This document shows positions 5,745 through 10,297 of a stretch of 10,297 bases of DNA, one piece after another. The stretch covers positions 1 to 10,297 of the forward strand of contig DAOTXK010000342.1 of assembly GCA_034435395.1 (NCBI GenBank). Direction: 5' to 3'. Positions within the stretch are counted from its first letter, which is position 1. Each line of letters begins with the position of its first letter. The stretch comes from DAOTXK01 sp034435395. Lineage in GTDB: Bacteria > Chloroflexota > Anaerolineae > Aggregatilineales > Ch27. The translations under genes and the position numbers were made by a program. The notes beneath the pieces are model-generated. The model searched no databases. It saw only the letters and a list, made by a program, of their open reading frames with translations, and was not told where the DNA came from.

Positions 5745-7109
5745 TCAGCCCTCCCACGCGCCGTCGAACTGCTCCACGTCATCGTTGAGCGTCTCCACCG
5801 CCTGCACCTGCACCGCTTCCTGGCGGAAGGTGAAACGCACCACGTGCGGCTCCGGCACGCCCAACTCCTGGTAATGGACAGCCAGCGTGTCGGCGTCCTC
5901 CCAGCGGCCCTTCAAGGCCACCGGCAGCGTAAACGGCAGCCAGTGGATGAACTTCCCGCCCGGCGTGATGCGGTATACCCCGTCCAGGCCCAGCGGCACG
6001 CCCGGCTGGTTGTTGACGCTCACATAAGCCACATTGGCCCCCGGCGTGAAGGTGAAGGTGATCCGTTCCCAGCCGAAGGCGTTGGCCGTCAGCGCATACG
6101 TCCGCCCGCCAATCGTGCGCGCGGCGTCCGGCAGCGACGGCACCGGCTCCGGATCGGGCACGTTGAACACCCCATGCAGCGACTCCACGCGGGCAGGGAG
6201 GCCATCAGCCCGCGCCGCAGGGATGATGTATCGTTCCAGCAGTTCCTGGGGCAGGGACGGCTCCGGCCCTTTCAGCCCGCCGGTGAAAACGGCCACCACG
6301 TCCCGCTTGGGCAGCACAAAAATATGCTGCCCGCCGAAGCCGTGGGCGGCGTAATAACCCCGGTCGTGGGCCCACCACAGGTAACCGTAACCCGCGCGGC
6401 CCTCCAGAGTGACGTGCGGCCGGGTGGACGTTTTCACCCAGGCTGCCGACACGATCCGCCGCCCCTCCCACCAGCCGCCGTGCAGCATCAGGGTGCCGAT
6501 CTTGGCCATATCGCGCGGCGTCAGGAACAGGTCCATGCCGGCGGTGACGCCCTGGGGATCGGAGCCCCAGCGCAGGTCCGTGATGCCCAGCGGGCCGAAG
6601 AGATACTCCCGGGCGAAGGCCCGTGTGCTTTGCCCCGTCGCCTGCTGGAGGATGGCGGAGAGCAGATGCACATTGCCGGTGGCGTATTGGAAGCGCCCTC
6701 CCGGCGCAGCCGCCATCGGCCGGTCCAGTACGAACTGCACCCAGTCCGGGCTTTGCCGCATCAGGCCGGTGTCGGGGTCGGTGAGCGCCAGGCCGGAGGT
6801 CATGGTCAGCAGATGGCTGAGCGTGATGGCCCTCTTGCGCTCATCCAGGTGGGCGAAGGTCCGGCGGGGGAAAAAGTCCAGGACGGGGACTTCGAGGCCC
6901 GCCAGGTATCCCTTATCGATGGCGATGCCGATGAGCAGCGAGATGATACTCTTGGCCACCGAGCGCAGATCATGGAGCGCCTCCGGCCCGTGCGGATAGA
7001 GATAGGCGTCCATCACCGGGACATCGTGGCGCATGACCAGGACGCTGTGCAGGTTGTGTCCTTCCTGCACGATGTGATCCAGCATCTCCGCCAGCAGTTC
7101 GACGTTCAT
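5745..7109 (-). CDS. Class-C beta-lactamase-like serine hydrolase
   Basis: The 454-residue protein starts at an ATG with GAGGGAA 6 bases upstream. It belongs to the beta-lactamase/transpeptidase-like fold (PF00144 type), which includes esterases, D-aminopeptidases, 6-aminohexanoate-dimer hydrolases and class C beta-lactamases. The SxxK motif is S50-V-A-K53 (LRSVAKSIISLLIG). The catalytic-Tyr motif is at Y142 (FQYATGN). HGFGGQ at 256-261 takes the place of the KTG motif and is typical of the nylon-oligomer-hydrolase/esterase side of the family. LSHLLTMTSGL (98-108) is another family hallmark. Residues about 330-454 form a beta-rich C-terminal extension of unknown role. There is no signal peptide, so it is probably cytoplasmic, which argues against a true beta-lactamase. 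It begins 18 bases after the glmU stop and is probably cotranscribed with it. The substrate cannot be read from sequence; a peptide, ester or amide is likely. Confidence 0.88.
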   Translation of the reverse strand: MNVELLAEMLDHIVQEGHNLHSVLVMRHDVPVMDAYLYPHGPEALHDLRSVAKSIISLLIGIAIDKGYLAGLEVPVLDFFPRRTFAHLDERKRAITLSHLLTMTSGLALTDPDTGLMRQSPDWVQFVLDRPMAAAPGGRFQYATGNVHLLSAILQQATGQSTRAFAREYLFGPLGITDLRWGSDPQGVTAGMDLFLTPRDMAKIGTLMLHGGWWEGRRIVSAAWVKTSTRPHVTLEGRAGYGYLWWAHDRGYYAAHGFGGQHIFVLPKRDVVAVFTGGLKGPEPSLPQELLERYIIPAARADGLPARVESLHGVFNVPDPEPVPSLPDAARTIGGRTYALTANAFGWERITFTFTPGANVAYVSVNNQPGVPLGLDGVYRITPGGKFIHWLPFTLPVALKGRWEDADTLAVHYQELGVPEPHVVRFTFRQEAVQVQAVETLNDDVEQFDGAWEG

Positions 7110-7127
7110 AGCAGCTTCCCTCGGCCA

Positions 7128-8522
7128 TCACTGGTGGTCCTGCCGTTGCGCCGCGCGGAGAGCGGGCAGCCGGCTGTCGCCGATGATGCGGGCCGGCACG
7201 CCCACCGCCAGTTTGCCATCCGGCACATCCTCCCGGACCACCGCGCCCGCTCCGGTTTGCGCCCCCCGCCCGATGGTCACCGGCGCGACCAGCATGGTAT
7301 CGCTCCCCACGAAGGCCCCCTCGCCGATGATGGTCTTGTTTTTTTTCACGCCGTCGAAGTTGCAGGTGATCACCCCCGCGCTGATATTCACCTCCGCGCC
7401 GACCTCGGCATCGCCCACGTAGCTGAAGTGCCCCATCTTAACGCCCGGCCCCAGCCGCGAGTTTTTGACCTCGCCGAAGTTGCCCATGTACACGCCTTCG
7501 CCCAGGTGCGCGCCGCCCCGGACGCGGGCGAACGGCCCCATCGCCACCCCTCGCTCCAGCGTCGAGTCCTGGATCACGGCAGCCAGCACGGTGCAGCCGT
7601 CGCCCACCACCGCGTTAACCAGCACCGCATCGGGGCCGATCACGCAGTCCTGGCCGATGGTCGTCTGGCCGCGCAGGTAGGTGTTGGGCCAGATCACGGT
7701 GTCCGGGCCGATGACCACGTCCGCCTCAATGTAGGTCGCTGCCGGATCGACGAGGGTCACGCCGTTGAGCATGTGGCGCTCGTTGATGCGCCGTCGCAGG
7801 GCCGCCTCCGCCTCCGCCAGGTGGACGCGGGTGTTGATGCCGATCAGCTCGTCCGGGTCATCGCCCGTCACGGCCAGCACCGGCCGCCCGTCGGCGTTGG
7901 CCAGCGCCACCGCGTCCGTCAGGTAATACTCGTTTTTGGGCGGCGTGGGAGTGATGCGGGGCAGGGCGTCCCACAGCCAGGCCGCGTCGAAGACGTACAC
8001 GCCCACGTTCAGCTCGCGGAGGGCCAGTTGCGCCGGGGTGGCGGCGGCCTCCTCCACGATGGCGGCCACCGTGCCGTCGTCGTGGCGCACGACCCGCCCG
8101 AAGCCGCGCGGCTGGTCGATGGCCATCGTCAGCATGGTAATGGCGGGGTCGGCGGGGCTGGCCGTGTGGCTCTCCACCAGTCGCCGCAACGTCTCCGGCC
8201 TGAGCAGCGGCATGTCGGCGTAAAAGACCAGCACCAGGTCCGCCCGCCCGCGCAGCGCCCCGGCGGCCATCAGGGTCGCGTGGGCCGTGCCCAGCCGCTC
8301 CGCCTGCTCCACGAAAATGGCCCGCTCGCCGACATGGGCGCGCACGTCGGCGCTCTGCTCCCCGACGACCAGCACGGGCGGGCGTCCGCTCAGCCCCCAG
8401 GCGGCGTCGATGCCATAATCCACCATCGGCTTCCCGGCCAGCGGGTGCAGCACTTTGGCGATCTTGGATTTCATCCGGGTGCCCTGGCCAGCGGCCAGGA
8501 TCACGATTGCCAGTTGAGTCAT
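7128..8522 (-). CDS. glmU: Bifunctional GlmU: glucosamine-1-phosphate N-acetyltransferase / UDP-GlcNAc pyrophosphorylase
   Basis: The protein makes UDP-N-acetylglucosamine in the cytoplasm by acetylating glucosamine-1-phosphate and then coupling it to UTP. It has 464 residues, close to the usual length of about 455-460. Residues 1-230 are the uridylyltransferase domain: LAAGQGTRMKS (9-19), KVLHPLAGKPMV (23-34), ERLGTAHA (75-82), YADMPLL (101-107, with the metal-binding Asp at 103), GFGRVV (140-145), NVGVYVF (172-178) and GINTR (228-232). From about 255 onward hexapeptide repeats form the left-handed beta-helix acetyltransferase domain, with FGEVKNSRLG, KMGHFSYVGD (catalytic His at 365, equivalent to E. 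coli His363) and ITCNFDG. GAGGA lies 7 bases before the ATG. Small departures from the usual motifs are YAD for GD, NISAG for NIGAG and CNFDG for CNYDG. A serine hydrolase gene follows 17 bp downstream. A leader of about 240 bases is suggested by the upstream promoter candidate. Confidence 0.96.
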   Translation of the reverse strand: MTQLAIVILAAGQGTRMKSKIAKVLHPLAGKPMVDYGIDAAWGLSGRPPVLVVGEQSADVRAHVGERAIFVEQAERLGTAHATLMAAGALRGRADLVLVFYADMPLLRPETLRRLVESHTASPADPAITMLTMAIDQPRGFGRVVRHDDGTVAAIVEEAAATPAQLALRELNVGVYVFDAAWLWDALPRITPTPPKNEYYLTDAVALANADGRPVLAVTGDDPDELIGINTRVHLAEAEAALRRRINERHMLNGVTLVDPAATYIEADVVIGPDTVIWPNTYLRGQTTIGQDCVIGPDAVLVNAVVGDGCTVLAAVIQDSTLERGVAMGPFARVRGGAHLGEGVYMGNFGEVKNSRLGPGVKMGHFSYVGDAEVGAEVNISAGVITCNFDGVKKNKTIIGEGAFVGSDTMLVAPVTIGRGAQTGAGAVVREDVPDGKLAVGVPARIIGDSRLPALRAAQRQDHQ

Positions 8523-8537
8523 CAGCCCATCCTCAGC

Positions 8538-8551
8538 GTTTACCAGTAAAC
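8538..8551. promoter_or_regulatory. glmU: Perfect palindrome GTTTAC-CA-GTAAAC before glmU
   Basis: Two 6-base arms separated by 2 bases lie immediately upstream of the glmU Shine-Dalgarno sequence (GAGGA, 8530-8534) and 15 bases from its ATG. The size and symmetry suit a dimeric repressor operator. Alternatively it forms a small mRNA hairpin affecting ribosome access. I cannot name a regulator for it. Confidence 0.45.
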
Positions 8552-8770
8552 AACAACAGGATACACCGGCCCACCATTGGCGGCATTCCGGTCGCCCCCC
8601 GGCGATCCCCCGCCGACATCAGCCTGTCGCCCGACGGCAGCGCGTCGGCCCCGGCTCACATGCGTCCTGATCAAATTCACGGGCAAACCTGGGGAGCAGG
8701 GCTGGAAAGGGGCAGCCGAATCGTCACGCTGGCAGGCGACTCTGGTCACCAATTGATGGCGGGCAGCGTC

Positions 8771-8800
8771 ATTGTAGCACACCCGCGACGCGGCCAGCAA
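8771..8800 (-). promoter_or_regulatory. glmU: Candidate glmU operon promoter with extended -10
   Basis: On the minus strand TGCTACAAT is an extended -10 (TACAAT at 8776-8771 with TG one base upstream). A partial -35, TTGCTG (8800-8795), lies 18 bases further. Transcription would start near 8764 and give a leader of about 240 bases before glmU. Confidence 0.5.
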
Positions 8801-9000
8801 CCGCCCTCGTCCGGGAACGGGGGCCGCCGGGGCCGTCACGATCCATCGCCGCGCTACAGGCGGGCCGACCTGGACGGCGGCGGCCCCTGCCGCACGCCAC
8901 AGAGTCGGGGAGCACCCCCGTATCCCCGCCTCCCTTGAGGATCACGGGAGCGGTAATCGAGAATTTCAGGCATATTCATCTGTTTCCGGGCCTCATAAAA

Positions 9001-9012
9001 AATTTATAAATT
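9001..9012. promoter_or_regulatory. 12-bp AT-only palindrome AATTTATAAATT
   Basis: A perfect palindrome is preceded by further A residues (8997-9000), in the middle of GC-rich surroundings. It lies 25 bases upstream of the proposed -35 of the solenoid gene, so it could be an UP element, a regulator site or, through its TATAAA, an alternative -10. Confidence 0.4.
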
Positions 9013-9036
9013 CGCGGTTTTTGGCGTCCGCCGACG

Positions 9037-9065
9037 TTAAGGTGGAGCCATTTTTATGCTATTAT
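9037..9065 (+). promoter_or_regulatory. Candidate promoter of the solenoid gene with extended -10
   Basis: TGCTATTAT (9057-9065) is an extended -10; the hexamer TATTAT (9060-9065) matches five of six consensus bases. A weak -35, TTAAGG (9037-9042), lies 17 bases upstream. Transcription would start near 9072, leaving a leader of about 58 bases with an ideal ribosome-binding site (AGGAGG, 9117-9122). Confidence 0.48.
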
Positions 9066-9130
9066 TTGATTGACTATCGCCAGTCTATTAAGGAATGATT
9101 GTACGAGTTCTGTATCAGGAGGCCAATCAA

Positions 9131-10297
9131 ATGAATAGACTTAACTATACGACAGTGGTGCTTTCGCTTTTGGCTATTATCACCCTGCTGGGATCGCTGC
9201 CGGGTACTGCCGCTCCGGCCTTCGCCGACTGTGTGCGGACCGGCTCCACCGTCACCTGCACCGGCACGGACACCAACGGTTATTCCAGCAACAGCAACAA
9301 CCTGACGGTGAACGTGCAGCCGGGGGCGACGGTCCGCAACAACTCTGGGGATGCCCTGTCCCTGGGGGGCAACGGCGACACCCTCACCAACAACGGCACC
9401 GTCCGGGGCGGCGACGAGGCCATCCAGACCAACAACAATGCCACCCTCACCAACAACGGCGCTTTGATCGGCAACGGCAACGGCGTCGAGGCCGTCGATG
9501 GCAACACCATGGTCAACAACGGCACGGTGAATGCGGGGGATAATGGCATCGTCGTCGATGACAACAACGCCATCACCAACAACAATCTCATCACGGCCGG
9601 CGAGGATGGCATCGTGGCCGACAACGATAACACCATCGCCAACAACGGGACCATCAATGCCAGCCGGGACGGCATTGACGCCGACGACAACAACACCATC
9701 ACCAATGACGGGACCATCGACGCCAACTGGGACGGCGTCAACGCCGGCAACAACAACACCATCGCCAACAGCGGGACCATCGAGGCCAACCAGGACGGAA
9801 TCCAGGCGATCGATAACAGCACCATCACCAACGACGGGGCCATCGATGCCGGGTACAACGGCATCGTCGTCGACGACGGCAGCACCATCACCAACAACGG
9901 GGCCATCGAGGCCAACCGGGATGGCGTCTCCGCCGACGACAACAACACCATCACCAATGGCGGGACCATCGACGCTAACGATGACGGCATCCAGGCGGGC
10001 GACCGCAACACCATCACCTCTTGCGGGGCCATCACTGCCCGCGACAGCGGCATGGAAGTCGGCGATAACAATACCATCATCAACTGCGGAACCATCACCG
10101 CCCGTGACAACGGCATCGAAGGCGACGACAACAACACCGTCACCAACGATGGCAGCATCACCGCCCGCGACAATGGCATCCAGCTTGACAGCAATGCCAC
10201 CGTCACCAACAACGGGGACATTTTCGCTTTTGACTATGGCATCTATACCGGCTTTAACGCCACCATCGTCAACAACGGGACGATCACTGCCCTCTTC
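9131..10297 (+). CDS. Secreted Asn-rich beta-solenoid (parallel beta-helix) protein, 3' end outside the window
   Basis: The frame is open from the ATG at 9131 to the right edge: 389 residues with no stop. AGGAGG sits 8 bases before the ATG. Residues 1-32 are a signal peptide (hydrophobic VVLSLLAIITLLGSL, then AAPAFA) with likely cleavage before D33. A Cys pair follows (C34, C43 in DCVRTGSTVTC), then a cap region with LTVNVQPGATV. From residue 84 a 21-residue unit repeats without a single insertion, with the consensus xTITNNGTIxAxxDGIxAxxN. This is the kind of sequence seen in parallel beta-helix passenger domains of autotransporter adhesins, including the Cys pair and the PGATV segment before it. 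With no end visible, its anchoring (barrel, membrane span or release) is unknown. A surface adhesin, coat or polymer-binding role is inference. C298 and C319 are two further Cys at the same place in neighbouring coils. Asn richness contrasts with all other genes here. Confidence 0.88.
   Translation, partial: MNRLNYTTVVLSLLAIITLLGSLPGTAAPAFADCVRTGSTVTCTGTDTNGYSSNSNNLTVNVQPGATVRNNSGDALSLGGNGDTLTNNGTVRGGDEAIQTNNNATLTNNGALIGNGNGVEAVDGNTMVNNGTVNAGDNGIVVDDNNAITNNNLITAGEDGIVADNDNTIANNGTINASRDGIDADDNNTITNDGTIDANWDGVNAGNNNTIANSGTIEANQDGIQAIDNSTITNDGAIDAGYNGIVVDDGSTITNNGAIEANRDGVSADDNNTITNGGTIDANDDGIQAGDRNTITSCGAITARDSGMEVGDNNTIINCGTITARDNGIEGDDNNTVTNDGSITARDNGIQLDSNATVTNNGDIFAFDYGIYTGFNATIVNNGTITALF
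9380..10297 (+). repeat. 63-bp tandem coding repeat, 14 full units and a partial one
   Basis: The unit begins with the codons for T-[IL]-T-N-N-G. Starts fall at 9380, 9443, 9506, 9569, 9632, 9695, 9758, 9821, 9884, 9947, 10010, 10073, 10136, 10199 and 10262, always 63 bases apart. A shorter pre-repeat (from 9329, 51 bases before the first) precedes them. Units differ by scattered substitutions, mainly at the variable positions; the array runs past the right edge. Confidence 0.93.

Larger units (their letters stand above)
8523..9036. other. Divergent intergenic region between glmU and the solenoid gene
   Basis: No gene is supported. Open frames on both strands between about 8507 and 8938 lack ribosome-binding sites and have Arg/Gly/Pro-rich shadow-like composition. 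The region holds a palindrome next to the glmU ribosome-binding site (8538-8551), a glmU promoter candidate (8771-8800) and an AT-rich palindrome (9001-9012). From about 8940 the base composition drops sharply from GC-rich to AT-rich. Confidence 0.55.

Noticed and set aside
5736..8549. A 937-codon plus-strand open frame
   Set aside because: It is antisense to glmU and the serine hydrolase, both with strong motifs. Its His/Gln/Arg/Pro-rich translation is typical of a reverse-frame shadow in GC-rich DNA.
8507..8938. Open frames on both strands in the glmU upstream region (including 8540-8839 minus)
   Set aside because: No ribosome-binding site, low-complexity composition, and overlap with the glmU promoter candidate and palindrome.
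9280..10221. A minus-strand frame encoding a repeating hydrophobic 313-residue protein
   Set aside because: It is the exact reverse of the 63-bp solenoid repeats, so its periodicity is inherited. The plus strand has the signal peptide, ribosome-binding site and promoter.
9380..10297. The 63-bp repeats as a CRISPR array or DNA satellite
   Set aside because: The units are continuous coding repeats with third-position and variable-residue changes and no unique spacers.

Overview
The window is GC-rich bacterial DNA. I would place it tentatively in the Chloroflexota (Anaerolineae-like). The reasons are the GC-rich coding style, a membrane protein with an N-terminal TPR region, one membrane span, a Thr-Pro linker and an outside beta-domain, and a degenerate NNTCAGC heptamer array of the kind I associate with that phylum. 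This is inference; no rRNA or other phylogenetic marker is present.

Layout, left to right. (1) Positions 1-354 hold the C-terminal end of a plus-strand gene whose tail resembles phage portal or head proteins, so a prophage or remnant may lie to the left. (2) Positions 355-670 are non-coding and contain several GC-rich hairpins. (3) Positions 715-987 (minus) encode a small, very basic, Pro/Lys-rich protein with a clear Shine-Dalgarno sequence and a strong intrinsic terminator. (4) Positions 1165-2373 (plus) encode the TPR / membrane span / Thr-Pro linker / beta-domain protein, divergent from the small gene. (5) Positions 2350-3750 and 3974-5305 (both minus) are two CNNM/CorC-type proteins (DUF21 + CBS pair + CorC/HlyC domain). 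The first-transcribed one has lost hallmark residues of its membrane domain. The other runs tail-to-tail into gene 4 with a 24-bp overlap. (6) Positions 5745-7109 and 7128-8522 (minus) form a likely two-gene operon: glmU (UDP-GlcNAc synthesis) followed 17 bp later by a class-C beta-lactamase-like serine hydrolase. (7) Positions 8523-9130 are a divergent regulatory region with a candidate glmU promoter, a palindrome just upstream of the glmU ribosome-binding site, and an AT-rich island with a promoter for the next gene. (8) From 9131 to the right edge runs an open secreted protein. It has a signal peptide and a Cys pair, then a beta-solenoid made of exact 63-bp (21-residue) repeats.

The clear housekeeping function is GlmU, which supplies the precursor of peptidoglycan and other amino sugars; its neighbours mostly look envelope-related (membrane CNNM proteins, a membrane-anchored beta-domain protein, a secreted solenoid). 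No CRISPR array, insertion sequence, tRNA or rRNA was seen. The least ordinary elements are the perfectly phased Asn-rich solenoid with two stacked Cys positions and the CNNM pair with one degenerate partner. I found no convincing evidence of a wholly new multi-gene system.
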